Positions 38,743 to 47,277 of a stretch of DNA of 64,000 nt are shown one piece after another; the first letter of the stretch is position 1; each line of letters opens with the position of its first letter. The stretch covers positions 191,211 through 255,210 of the forward strand of contig JAGVWC010000010.1 of assembly GCA_018304465.1 (NCBI GenBank), written 5' to 3'. Origin of the DNA: Candidatus Iainarchaeum sp. (GTDB taxonomy: Archaea; Iainarchaeota; Iainarchaeia; Iainarchaeales; JAGVWC01). The position numbers and the translations under genes were made by a program. The notes under the pieces were generated by a model, which was not told where the DNA came from, made no database searches, and worked only from the letters and a program-made list of their open reading frames with translations.

Positions 38743-39468
38743 TCAACGATTAAACCGTAACAAAAACGTAAAATTCTTGCGTGTTCGACCGCTTTTGTCC
38801 ACGCCCGCCAACGTAAAACTCGTCACGGGTCGAATCCGATATTTTTTCGACAATTCATCCACAATCGTTTTCGCGGCGCGCTTGGAACCCACGCGCACAT
38901 CCACGCCGTTCGAAATCAATTCTTTCTTGGCAACTTGCGCCAACGAATCCGTTCGATACAATTCATCCAAACGCGATTCGAATTCATCCACGATTTTTTG
39001 CCATTCGTTCTTGTCTTTTGATTCGAACCGAAACTGGATTTTGGCTTCGAAATAATCCGCGCGCACCAAACTGCATTTTCGACACAAGGTTTCACGCGGT
39101 TCCAGCGAAACCGACACCGGAACCGAAATTTCTTCGCTTCCAAGCAACCCTTTCACATGACCCGACGCCACCGAAGAACCGTCATCTTGGGGTTCAAGCC
39201 CCACATCGAATTCGAGATGATCCAATGATTTAGACTTGATGTTTTGCCGCACCAATTCGAGCAAATGGTCTTCCGACGGAGGCACCCATTTTCCTTGTCG
39301 CAACACTTTTGCGCACTCGCGGCAATACATGACTTCGATTTCTTCCGGATACATAAGCAGCTTGTTTTTCTTCTGAAAACAATCGATGCACACATTTTCA
39401 ATAAACGGCTTGCTGGTGGCTCCGCAATCGGGACAAAAACGCTTTCGCATAAACACAGTACCTTCCAT
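38743..39468 (-). CDS. NMD3-family 60S/50S subunit export-type factor (archaeal NMD3)
   Basis: 241 residues. N-terminal zinc-binding region: CPDCGATSKPFIENVCIDC, then CRECAKV, then after the strand region CRKCSLVRADYFEAKIQFRF, and C-terminal SFTLAGVDKSGRTRKNFTFLLRF. The series of CxxC pairs with these spacings is diagnostic of NMD3, which in eukaryotes is the 60S export adaptor; the archaeal protein probably acts in late large-subunit biogenesis. Start may be ATG 39450 (MRKRFCPDC) instead of 39468. Confidence 0.93.
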   Translation of the reverse strand: MEGTVFMRKRFCPDCGATSKPFIENVCIDCFQKKNKLLMYPEEIEVMYCRECAKVLRQGKWVPPSEDHLLELVRQNIKSKSLDHLEFDVGLEPQDDGSSVASGHVKGLLGSEEISVPVSVSLEPRETLCRKCSLVRADYFEAKIQFRFESKDKNEWQKIVDEFESRLDELYRTDSLAQVAKKELISNGVDVRVGSKRAAKTIVDELSKKYRIRPVTSFTLAGVDKSGRTRKNFTFLLRFNR

Positions 39469-39754
39469 TCACTTCTTTATTCTATTTGTTTTTCGGCGTA
39501 AAGTGCCTTTTTTTCGCGCCTTATTGGAAGCAGGATACGAAAAACAGTTTTAAAGAAACCGGACACACGGAGTACTAGGATCAAATACTTGAAGAACTCA
39601 TTTCCAGCGAGAAAAAACTTTCCGTGACCAAGAAATCTGCCAAAGCGGCACTCGATCTTCGAACCAAGTTCAAGTCCCAATTTATTAAAATCAACTGACT
39701 AGCGGAATCGTACTGAAACTCTGACAAACCCAAAAGGACCGGATAGAATCCGTG
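39469..39754. other. Gap with a short protein-like fragment
   Basis: No complete gene. A plus-strand frame lacking a start reads LEELISSEKKLSVTKKSAKA and continues to a TGA near 39706. It looks like a C-terminal fragment of a helical protein, but it is too short to identify. Confidence 0.35.
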
Positions 39755-40522
39755 TTATTGTTTCTTCTTGGACGTCGAAACCACCGATTTCGGTGATGCA
39801 AACCGAAGGTCTTTTCCGGAACTCGTTTTCCAAAGCGATTTGAAATAGGCCCTATAATTCTCGGCGACCGCCTTGTTGCGAAGGATGACTGTCGTTATGG
39901 GATCCCCCCACATCATAGTCGCTGTGGTATCCCCATATACCCAAATTACGCTGGGGGCAAAAAGGCTTTTGGGAAGGGGTAACATGTGGGATCGCGTCGG
40001 ATGTGTTCCCGGATCCTGTCCTTCGGGAAAAATTAAGTATTCGTGAAGATTGTTGCGCTTGAGGCAAAGAAAATATTTCTGGAGGTGAATCGGTGCGACA
40101 GTCTGGAAATCCGTCATGTCACCGAATAAAAAAGCCGTCTCCGGATGCGCCATGTAATCGTTAAAAGCGTGGCGAACTCCGTCTTTTCCCTTATAAATTT
40201 CAATCGCAAAACTGGCGGGTTTTTTTCCAGCGATCTTCTGCAACTGAGGCACCAACCGCGACAGCTCTTCCTGCTGATCAGACAAGTCCGTTACCAGTTT
40301 CTCAGGATCGGATGCCAAGAACTGCTTGACGGACCCTTCGGTGAAAAAGCTGACATAGCCGCGATCTACCAGCTTGTTAAGCAGCGAATAGCACAGGGTG
40401 CGGTCCACTTGGCTTTGCTCGGAAATACGCGAAACAGTCGCAGGGCCCAAGCGCAGCGCCGACAGATACACTGCAACTTCTTTTGGAGAAAGACCCATCC
40501 GTTCCAATATCTGTGTGTCCAC
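39755..40522 (-). CDS. TrmB-family transcriptional regulator
   Basis: 255 residues. The TrmB winged-helix is at about residues 1-70: LERMGLSPKEVAVYLSALRLGPATVSRISEQSQVDRTLCYSLLNKLVDRG (motifs). A coiled-coil linker LSDQQEELSRLVPQLQKIAG and an effector-type C-terminal domain with EIYKGKDGVRHAFNDYM and GDTTATMMWGDP follow. TrmB proteins usually control sugar metabolism or transport in archaea. A TATA-like ATTTAAATAA is centred 27 nt before the ATG. It is divergent from an ABC-transporter ATPase relic, possibly its former target. Confidence 0.92.
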   Translation of the reverse strand: MDTQILERMGLSPKEVAVYLSALRLGPATVSRISEQSQVDRTLCYSLLNKLVDRGYVSFFTEGSVKQFLASDPEKLVTDLSDQQEELSRLVPQLQKIAGKKPASFAIEIYKGKDGVRHAFNDYMAHPETAFLFGDMTDFQTVAPIHLQKYFLCLKRNNLHEYLIFPEGQDPGTHPTRSHMLPLPKSLFAPSVIWVYGDTTATMMWGDPITTVILRNKAVAENYRAYFKSLWKTSSGKDLRFASPKSVVSTSKKKQ

Positions 40523-40543
40523 AGGAACATCTTGAGCCGAATT

Positions 40544-40553
40544 TTATTTAAAT
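40544..40553 (-). promoter_or_regulatory. TATA box of the TrmB-type gene
   Basis: The complement of TTATTTAAAT is centred at about 40549, 27 nt upstream of the ATG at 40522, predicting a leaderless message. Confidence 0.5.
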
Positions 40554-40620
40554 GTTGTTATTTTTTCACAACAAATGAATAATACGCCCAGAGACAGTAT
40601 TCATTATAGCGAGTGAAAAT

Positions 40621-40881
40621 ATGAAACAATATGTCATTACCCCGCACCAGCCATCCGAAAGAAAAATTCAAGCCCATCCGATCCTCGTAACTCACGACAT
40701 CGAAGAAGCGATTTATCTCGCGGACCGCAGTATCGTGCTCAAAAACCATCCGATGATCGTGAGCGCTGTCCTAGCCAATCCTCTTCCAAAACCGCGCACT
40801 CCCGAACGGAAAACAAAACAGGAATTCCGAAAACTGTGACAACAGATCACGGAATTGCTGAACCCAAAAAAAAATGAAAAA
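40621..40881 (+). pseudogene. Relic of an ABC-transporter ATPase C-terminus
   Basis: The 72-aa ORF contains HPILVTHDIEEAIYLADRSIVL, which is the H-loop and downstream helix of nitrate/sulfonate/taurine-type ABC ATPases, followed by the typical NPLPKPRTPERK tail. Walker A, Walker B and the signature motif are all absent. After an in-frame TGA at 40837-40839 the frame continues QQITELLNPKK, matching the usual C-terminus of this family. The gene is thus truncated at the 5' end and carries a nonsense codon. Confidence 0.75.
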
Positions 40882-40895
40882 ATGGAATATTTCAC

Positions 40896-41465
40896 ATGAA
40901 TGAAAAAAGCAAATGGGAGAACGGCAAACCAAAGATCGCGATCATTCTCGGAAGCCGCAAAGACGAACCGACAGTCGTCGCATCCAAATTATTTCACATA
41001 CTCAAAAACGCTGGAATCGGATACGAATACTCCATCATTTCCTCCGATCGAAATCCGGAAGAGTTACGAACGTATTGCAAAAGCCTGGACACGGAAATAA
41101 TCGCCGTTATCGCGGTTGCAGGCCTCATTCCCAATCTTCCGATTGTTACAAAGTCCTGGGCACCCCACATACCGGTTATTTCGGTTCCCCTTACGGGAGA
41201 CGGATACACCCCGAATGACACCCTGCTTGCAGCCGCGAGTACCCCTGGAGAACGACCCATTATTGTCAGTGGAATCGGAAAAAACGGCCTTGAAAAAGCA
41301 GGGTACCTCGCCGTGGAAATCGCCGGCGTAAAACACGCCCACATTCGAAAAAAATATGCTTCTTTGCAGGAAATTAAAAGTGCCGAAATCAAAACAACGC
41401 ATCCCCGGCCAAAATCAAAAAAAGGAAGTGAAACAAATGGATCCGCGAGACCTCATTTCAGTTAA
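40896..41465 (+). CDS. PurE-superfamily protein
   Basis: 189 residues. PurE-like features are IAIILGSRKDEPTVVASKLF at the nucleotide-binding start, YSIISSDRNPEEL, IIAVIAVAGLIPNLPIVTKSWAPHIPVISVPL (motifs) and NDTLLAAASTPGERPI. PurE interconverts N5-CAIR and CAIR in purine synthesis. Here the SGSxSD signature is altered to LGSRKDEP and no purine genes are nearby, so a divergent role is possible. The last about 30 residues are Lys/His/Ser-rich and overlap the MazG-SET gene. Confidence 0.75.
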   Translation: MNEKSKWENGKPKIAIILGSRKDEPTVVASKLFHILKNAGIGYEYSIISSDRNPEELRTYCKSLDTEIIAVIAVAGLIPNLPIVTKSWAPHIPVISVPLTGDGYTPNDTLLAAASTPGERPIIVSGIGKNGLEKAGYLAVEIAGVKHAHIRKKYASLQEIKSAEIKTTHPRPKSKKGSETNGSARPHFS

Positions 41466-42477
41466 CGTAAACGTTTTCGAAGGGGACATTCTTCTGTGCG
41501 ACTCGTACGTGTCGGATGTAGCGCCAGAATTCGTGAAAAAATTATCGACCCATAAAAAAACGTATTCTTTCACTCCAGAACTGACGCATAGCGACATATT
41601 GGGATTCAAGCTGTGCACCATCTTTCGACTGGGCCGAATTAGTCGATTGACGGTTTTTATCAAATCCGGCTCTCCGCATTCGTTGCAGATTCCGCTGATT
41701 GTCCAAGAAGCCGCCGACGATACCGGATTCGATCGATCGAAAATCGAATACTTTGTCTGGGAAAAAGGCGAAATGATCCCTGTTTCTAACGAAGCAATCC
41801 GCAAAGCCCGGCACTTACACGAAATCGAGCGACTGCTTGCCTTTGAACGACTGCAAAAAACGGTCGAAATCCTGCGAAAAGAATGCCGCAATGACCAGCA
41901 GGAAACCTTCGAAACCATCCTGGAACACTTTGTTGAAGAAACCAACGAGCTAAAAGAAGGGATCAAAAACAAAGATACGGCCAATACTCAGGAAGAACTC
42001 GGCGACATCTTGTTCAATGTTTTCTTATTCGCCAAAATCGCGCAAGAAGAAAACCAATTCGATATGGAAAAACTGCTGGATACGGTGAATGAAAAAATGG
42101 TGAAACGGCACGATCAAATATTTCCAAACAGAAACGTAGTGATATTGGTTTCGCCCATTCATGGAAAAGGAGTCTTTGCATTGCAGGACATCAAGGCCGG
42201 AACGATCGCTGACAAATGGCAGGCGTACGCACAAAACCAAAACCCACGCACAGATAAAACCGTTGACCAGTTCGTGAATCATTCGTGCAAACCCAACGCC
42301 TACGCCAAAGACTCCGTCGACATCGCACTCCGCGACATTAAAGCAGGCGAAGAAATCACCTGTGACTACACCAAAGAAAACGGAATACACCCTAAGTTCA
42401 AGTGCAATTGCCAATGCAAAAATTGCAGAGGAGCGATTTACACCAATTTTCAAAGAATCGGACCCGAAAAGGATTGA
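41437..42477 (+). CDS. MazG-SET fusion protein
   Basis: 346 residues from ATG at 41437 (MDPRDLISVNVNVFEGD), preceded by AAAGGAAGTG; the track ORF begins 27 codons earlier inside the purE-like gene. Residues 1-125 form an unrecognised alpha/beta domain (CTIFRLGRISRLTVFIKSGS). Residues about 135-230 are a MazG nucleotide pyrophosphohydrolase domain with EETNELKE, EELGDILFN and KRHDQIFPN. Residues about 233-332 are a SET domain: GKGVFALQDIKAGTI, NHSCKPNAYA, GEEITCDYTKE and the post-SET CNCQCKNC. SET domains methylate lysine; combining one with a MazG house-cleaning hydrolase is unexpected. Confidence 0.85.
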   Translation: MDPRDLISVNVNVFEGDILLCDSYVSDVAPEFVKKLSTHKKTYSFTPELTHSDILGFKLCTIFRLGRISRLTVFIKSGSPHSLQIPLIVQEAADDTGFDRSKIEYFVWEKGEMIPVSNEAIRKARHLHEIERLLAFERLQKTVEILRKECRNDQQETFETILEHFVEETNELKEGIKNKDTANTQEELGDILFNVFLFAKIAQEENQFDMEKLLDTVNEKMVKRHDQIFPNRNVVILVSPIHGKGVFALQDIKAGTIADKWQAYAQNQNPRTDKTVDQFVNHSCKPNAYAKDSVDIALRDIKAGEEITCDYTKENGIHPKFKCNCQCKNCRGAIYTNFQRIGPEKD

Positions 42478-42526
42478 AGAACTCAAACCGTTGACCAAGA
42501 CCCAAATCTACGGAACCGTTCGAAAA

Positions 42527-43804
42527 CTAGCCGAATAACTTGTACGTCTTGCCCCGCTCCGGAATCACGGGTTTGATTCCAAGGCCCTTGATTTGCTCGG
42601 CAAACGTATTCATGACATCCGGATCCCCGTGCACCAAAAACGCGCGTTGCGGCGACCACTTGTTCAACGCTTTTAACATGTCATCGCGCTGCGCATGCGC
42701 CGAAAACTCGTAGCGAACGGTTTCAAACGCGACATCCAACGATTCGTTGTCGATTTCAAGCTTGTGGGTTTCATAGAGTTTTCGACCCGCGGTGCGCTCG
42801 GCCTGAAACCCCGTAAAAAACAGTTTCGAACGGGTTTCAAGACGCAATTTGCGAATATAAAACAAAATCGGACCGCCTTGCAGCATTCCCGCGGACGCGA
42901 CAATCACGCACGGTTTTTTCAACGCGTCTTTTCTTTCTTTTCCGCTTCGCACCCAAAACACGCTTTCCAAGGCTTTCTTTAACGCTTTTGGATCCCGCAA
43001 ATACTGGGGATACTTGAGCATGACATTAGCGGCTTTTTGCCCCATGCCGTCATAATAAATATCCGCGGTCACGCCGTGACTACGCAAAATCTCGATGACT
43101 TCTTGTCCGCGGCCAATCGCAAACGACGGAATCAACGCCCAGCCTTTTCGATCCACGACGTTTTGAACGTCTTCGGCAAACACGGCTTCCAGTTCTTTTC
43201 GCGGCGGATGATTCCGATCCCCATACGTTGACTCGGTGATCACGGTGTCAACCGCACCGATTTTCAAATCCGCGCCCGTGTGCAAACGCGTATCCGCGGG
43301 ATTATAATCCCCCGTGTACAACACGTTTTTTCCGTCCACCGACAGCTTCGTCATTGCGGAACCCAGAATATGCCCCGCGTCAAAAAACTCGAACTGCACA
43401 TTCGGAGAAATCGATAATTTTCGCTTGTATCCGACTTCAAAACTGAATTTTTTGATCAAAAACAAATCATCCGGTTCGAAACCCGCGTGCTCGCGGTTAT
43501 GCTTCGCGATTTTTAAGGAATCTTCCCACAACAAATTCGACAAATCCAAGGTCGGCGACGTCAAGTACGTCAACACAGGGGCTTGCGCGAACAGTTTCGG
43601 AAGATTACCCGAATGATCCAAATGCGCATGCGACAAAATCACGGCATTCAAATTCGTTTTCACGGGTAACGGCTGTTCAATCTGATTTTCCGCGCCAAAC
43701 TTCAAACCCGTATCCAAAACGATTTTGTCCGGCAAATCCAGCAAAAAACTCGACCGCCCCACTTCCTGAGCGGCACCCAAAAACGAAATTGATTCTTTTC
43801 CCAT
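42527..43804 (-). CDS. Beta-CASP metallo-beta-lactamase RNase
   Basis: 425 residues from ATG at 43804 (MGKESISFLGAAQEVGRSSF). Metallo-beta-lactamase motif 2 is VILSHAHLDHSGNLP. Motif 3 His is in DAGHILGSA, and motif 4 is TGDYNPADTRL. Beta-CASP motifs: TESTYGDR (A-region), HAQRDDM (B) and VHGDPDVM (C). No KH domains precede the catalytic core, so it is aCPSF2/aRNase J-like rather than aCPSF1. Expected roles are mRNA 3'-end processing or 5'-3' decay. The track ORF extends 55 codons upstream without support. Confidence 0.93.
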   Translation of the reverse strand: MGKESISFLGAAQEVGRSSFLLDLPDKIVLDTGLKFGAENQIEQPLPVKTNLNAVILSHAHLDHSGNLPKLFAQAPVLTYLTSPTLDLSNLLWEDSLKIAKHNREHAGFEPDDLFLIKKFSFEVGYKRKLSISPNVQFEFFDAGHILGSAMTKLSVDGKNVLYTGDYNPADTRLHTGADLKIGAVDTVITESTYGDRNHPPRKELEAVFAEDVQNVVDRKGWALIPSFAIGRGQEVIEILRSHGVTADIYYDGMGQKAANVMLKYPQYLRDPKALKKALESVFWVRSGKERKDALKKPCVIVASAGMLQGGPILFYIRKLRLETRSKLFFTGFQAERTAGRKLYETHKLEIDNESLDVAFETVRYEFSAHAQRDDMLKALNKWSPQRAFLVHGDPDVMNTFAEQIKGLGIKPVIPERGKTYKLFG

Positions 43805-43876
43805 GCAACCTTCACTTCCACATAAAAATACGAAGAAAACATATTTATTTAGAAACTGCACTTTAAATACGTTTGG

Positions 43877-44398
43877 ATGAACCGAATCCACCAGCCACCA
43901 GGCCCCCGCCGCACAAAACGGATACTCAAAAGTGCAAAACGACAACAAAAACAATTCCACGCCCGACAAATAACCGGGTTTTCACGCGCAAAAATTTCGA
44001 CCCGGTATCTGGGCAACAAAACCCCCGACGACAAAAAAATCATCCAACGCCTATGGCAAAAAAACCTCAATTCCAAAAATTCCGCGCTGGCTCTGAAAAA
44101 AAGACATTTGATCGAATACGAACGACTAAGAGAAGTGTTTTTCGCTCAAGGCGAATGGAAACAGATTTACACTACTGATACGCCTCTCCGCCAAATCATG
44201 GAATACGTCCGAACCCACTATCAAAACCACGGCACCATTCCCGCCCAGCCCAAAATCGCCACCCACACCGGCTTGTCCCTTCAGGTGGTCCGCCAACGCA
44301 TTCGCCGGCAATACCAACGCGCGTTTGTCCGCGTACGACGAAAAACATCCCACGGAAAACGGAAAACAAAACCGATTTCCGACAAACGCCGCGAATGA
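43877..44398 (+). CDS. Basic HTH-like hypothetical protein, 173 aa
   Basis: Very basic (pI high), with a C-terminal helix-turn-helix-like segment: TPLRQIMEYVRTHYQNHGTIPAQPKIATHTGLSLQVVRQRIRRQ (motifs), in which THTGLSLQVVRQRI resembles a recognition helix. The N-terminal 100 residues are Lys/Arg/Gln-rich. Style and HTH type recall the multi-HTH protein at 47278. A TATA-like CTTTAAATA is only about 10 nt before the ATG, so the real start is uncertain. Confidence 0.5.
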   Translation: MNRIHQPPGPRRTKRILKSAKRQQKQFHARQITGFSRAKISTRYLGNKTPDDKKIIQRLWQKNLNSKNSALALKKRHLIEYERLREVFFAQGEWKQIYTTDTPLRQIMEYVRTHYQNHGTIPAQPKIATHTGLSLQVVRQRIRRQYQRAFVRVRRKTSHGKRKTKPISDKRRE

Positions 44399-44443
44399 AT
44401 CCATCCAAAACCATTTTAAATTTCAAAAAACAATGAAACTAAC

Positions 44444-45061
44444 ATGCCCACGGTTCTCCCAGTCGCCCAATCCTTGTCTTTGCTGCACCAATACAAGATT
44501 CCCACGTGCGAATTCTACGTATGCCGCGAACCCTTTGAACTCTCCGAAGTCCCCTTCAAGTTCCCCTGGGCCATGAAACTATCATCGGACCGCATCGTTC
44601 ACAAAACCGAACAAAAAGCCGTGTACACGAATATTCAAAACCGAACCGACGCCAACACCACGTTTTCGGAACTCCAAAAACGCGATCCACGTGCCCCGAT
44701 TCTCGTGCAACCACACTTGGATGGCACCGAACTCTTCATCGGAAGCAACCAAGACATTCAATTCGGACCCACCATATTGGTGGGCTTGGGCGGCGTATTC
44801 GTCGAACTCCTAAAAGACACCAGCATCCGCGTGCTCCCCGTTTCGATCGACGACTGCCGCCAAATGATCCGCGATCTAAAACACCAAGCCGTACTCGCGG
44901 GGTTTCGCGGAAAACCCAAAGTCGACACCGATCAACTCGCCAAAATTCTGCTTCAAACCAGCAAAATGATCCAAGAAAACCAATTCCTCGAACTGGACAT
45001 CAACCCCCTGATCGCCACCAAAAAAGGCATCTACGCGGTCGACGCCCGCATCGTGAAATAA
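44444..45061 (+). CDS. ADP-forming acyl-CoA synthetase beta subunit (short)
   Basis: 205 residues against about 230 in typical archaeal AcdB proteins. The ATP-grasp pattern is LHQYKIPTCEFYVCREPFEL, FPWAMKLSSDRIVHKTEQKAVYTNI (Lys for ATP, His for CoA/phosphohistidine chemistry), GSNQDIQFGPTILVGLGGVFVELLKDTS, and ELDINPLIATKKGIYAVDARI. These enzymes make ATP from acyl-CoA in archaeal fermentation. The alpha subunit is not in the window. The 'AGG'-type N-terminal helix is shortened, but the fold looks complete. Confidence 0.88.
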   Translation: MPTVLPVAQSLSLLHQYKIPTCEFYVCREPFELSEVPFKFPWAMKLSSDRIVHKTEQKAVYTNIQNRTDANTTFSELQKRDPRAPILVQPHLDGTELFIGSNQDIQFGPTILVGLGGVFVELLKDTSIRVLPVSIDDCRQMIRDLKHQAVLAGFRGKPKVDTDQLAKILLQTSKMIQENQFLELDINPLIATKKGIYAVDARIVK

Positions 45062-45108
45062 AAACCACAACCAAAGCTTTTTCTATTTCCGATCCCTATC
45101 CATTTCAT

Positions 45109-45708
45109 ATGGGATTAAAACGCGTTGGAAAAAAACCCTTGTCCCGGGTCCGTGAAGGAATATTCCAAACCGTGGACATCGGAAGCGGTTTTGGCGAATA
45201 CATTTCAAGACAAGCCGAACGATTTCCGCATCGACGATACGCCGTGGTGGATCCGCGGTACGCGCGAACCAGCGGATTCGGACAAATTCACCTCGAATCC
45301 GAATTCAAACGACTTGGAATTCACATGCATCCCGGCACCGGCGCATCGTTTTTCGAAGAAATGGCACGACGCGGATGGAAAACCCACGCCATCAATTTCG
45401 ATATGCCGTTAGGATCGGAAGCCGAATTGTCCCGCATACTGGACCTGGCACCCCACACCTTGTTTCCCAACGGAAAAATATTCGTCGCCACCGAACGGTT
45501 AACCGCACTGGATCACTTCATCAAAATCGCGCGCGAAAAAGGTTTTTCGGTCACCGAACGAAAATCCATGCCTCCCGCCCAGGCTCGACAACGCACCGCG
45601 TATTCACACCGCCATTCCAACAACCCCCAACGACCGATTCGACGCCTCGAAATCACGTTTGGATTAAAGAAAGCGTTTCCGGACAAAAAACAAAGGCAAA
45701 AAAGATAA
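45109..45708 (+). CDS. SAM-dependent methyltransferase-like protein
   Basis: 199 residues. Motif I TVDIGSGFGEYISRQAERFP (about 22-41) followed by YAVVDPRYA gives a class I methyltransferase nucleotide site. The middle LGSEAELSRILDLAPHTLFPNGKIFVATE fits the later strands. The spacing recalls tRNA (guanine-N7) methyltransferase-like proteins, but the diagnostic residues are not clear. The Arg/Lys/Gln-rich tail may bind RNA. The start follows a CATTTCAT segment, and the gene is 47 nt after acdB. Confidence 0.65.
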   Translation: MGLKRVGKKPLSRVREGIFQTVDIGSGFGEYISRQAERFPHRRYAVVDPRYARTSGFGQIHLESEFKRLGIHMHPGTGASFFEEMARRGWKTHAINFDMPLGSEAELSRILDLAPHTLFPNGKIFVATERLTALDHFIKIAREKGFSVTERKSMPPAQARQRTAYSHRHSNNPQRPIRRLEITFGLKKAFPDKKQRQKR

Positions 45709-45774
45709 ACGAAAACCACTGTCCCCAAGCATTAAAAAACTCTTCTGGCATCAAACAATGTAGGAAAAACCCCT

Positions 45775-46809
45775 ATGAAACAAACCCCTGAAGAACGGCT
45801 ACGACTTGTAACGCGAAACACCGCGGAAATCATCACCCGCGAAGAACTCAACCAATTGCTTAAAACCAAGGAGCGCCCAGTCATTTATTTAGGCGTCTCC
45901 ATCACGGGTCGACCCCACGTAGGTTACTTTGTCTGGGCCACCAAAGTCGCGGATTTTTTAAAAGCGGGTTTCAAAGTCAAAATATTGCTGGCCGACGTTC
46001 ACGGCGCCATGGATAACTGTCCCTGGGAAGTCCTTGAAAAACGATTCGAATACTACAACATCGTCATCAAAGGAATGCTTAAAAGCGCCGGCGCCGACCT
46101 CACGCAACTCGAAATCATCAAAGGCTCAAGTTTTCAACTCGAAAAAAACTATGTATTGGATTTGCTCAAATTCTCCACCCAAACCACGGTGCACGACGCA
46201 TTAAAAGCCGCCAGCGAAGTCGTCAAAATGGGCGACAACCCCAAAGTATCCGGACTCATTTACCCGATGCTCCAAGCCCTCGACGAACAATACCTCGATG
46301 TGGACATTCAATTCGGCGGAACCGACCAGCGCAAAATCATGGTGTTTGCCCGCGAAAACCTACCGATCCTCGGATACCGCCCCCGCATCGAACTCATGCT
46401 GCCCTTGATTCCAGGTTTAACACAAACCGGAAAAATGTCGTCCAGCGAACCCAACTCCAAAATCGATTTATTGGAAACCACGACCGACATCAAAACCAAA
46501 CTCAACAAAGCGTATTGCCCTGAAAAACAAATCGAAGGAAACGGCGTCATGGCGTTATGCCAATTCGTGATCATGCCCAAAAAAGAAGACGAAAAAAAAA
46601 CCTTGATCATTAAACGCCCCGAAAAATTCGGAGGCGACGCGTCGTATTCCACGTACGCCGAACTCGAAAAAGCGTTCGTTTCCGGGGCCTTGCACCCCAT
46701 GGACCTCAAAACCGCGGTCGCAAGCGAAATCGACCAATTGGTGGCCCCCATTCGAAAAGACTTCGAAGGAAAAGAAAAGCTCATCCAACAAGCATATCCA
46801 ACCAAATAA
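45775..46809 (+). CDS. tyrS: Tyrosine--tRNA ligase
   Basis: 344 residues, compact archaeal/eukaryal TyrRS. The HIGH-equivalent is YLGVSITGRPHVGYFVW. The tyrosine pocket includes YPMLQALDEQYLDVDIQFGGTDQRK. KMSSS occurs as GKMSSSEPNSKIDLL. The C-terminal anticodon-binding region (AYCPEKQIEGNGVMALCQF) is present, with no S4 domain, as expected in archaea. Complete gene; a GGAAAAACC site precedes the ATG. Confidence 0.97.
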   Translation: MKQTPEERLRLVTRNTAEIITREELNQLLKTKERPVIYLGVSITGRPHVGYFVWATKVADFLKAGFKVKILLADVHGAMDNCPWEVLEKRFEYYNIVIKGMLKSAGADLTQLEIIKGSSFQLEKNYVLDLLKFSTQTTVHDALKAASEVVKMGDNPKVSGLIYPMLQALDEQYLDVDIQFGGTDQRKIMVFARENLPILGYRPRIELMLPLIPGLTQTGKMSSSEPNSKIDLLETTTDIKTKLNKAYCPEKQIEGNGVMALCQFVIMPKKEDEKKTLIIKRPEKFGGDASYSTYAELEKAFVSGALHPMDLKTAVASEIDQLVAPIRKDFEGKEKLIQQAYPTK

Positions 46810-46882
46810 AAATCCCGATCAAAACCCGAACCCATAAAAAACCCACGGACCTCATAATACTTAGAAAGGAAAACGACCCCGT

Positions 46883-47233
46883 ATGGACGACGAATATTTC
46901 GAAGACGAGCCCCAGCCCAAAAAACGGCAACTGCCCATTCAAACCAACCCCTTGTTTTACCTCGCCATCGGACTCGCCTTGGGATTCACCTTATCCGTGT
47001 TCGTTTCCCCCGAATTCTTGGAAAGCTTTTCAAACCCCCAAAAATTCGACGGACAAATCACGGACATCAACAAATGGGTCTCCGACGACTTGCGCGTCAA
47101 CCTCGTGATATTACGCATCAATGACTCGAACGTCGCGACCTGCATCGACGGCGACGCGTGCCTCGGATACCAACCCGGCGACACCGTTCACGTCACTTGT
47201 TTTGGCATCGAATGCCGCGCGACGAAACGCTAA
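46883..47233 (+). CDS. Membrane-anchored small OB-like protein
   Basis: 116 residues: acidic N-terminus (MDDEYFEDEPQPKKRQ), one helix LFYLAIGLALGFTLSVFV (about 27-44), then a strand-rich domain FDGQITDINKWVSDDLRVNLVILRINDSN, CIDGDACLGYQPGDTVHVTCFGIECR. Three or four cysteines outside the membrane may pair. The beta order resembles an OB-fold with a GDxVxV turn. An AGAAAGGAAAA site precedes the ATG. Confidence 0.65.
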   Translation: MDDEYFEDEPQPKKRQLPIQTNPLFYLAIGLALGFTLSVFVSPEFLESFSNPQKFDGQITDINKWVSDDLRVNLVILRINDSNVATCIDGDACLGYQPGDTVHVTCFGIECRATKR

Positions 47234-47277
47234 ACCCAATCCGAAAACTTAATATGGGCCTGGTTCTAAACCATACT

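Noticed and set aside
42025-42498. 157-aa minus-strand ORF opposite the MazG-SET gene
   Set aside because: Val/Phe-rich shadow without motif; the plus frame carries MazG and SET signatures.
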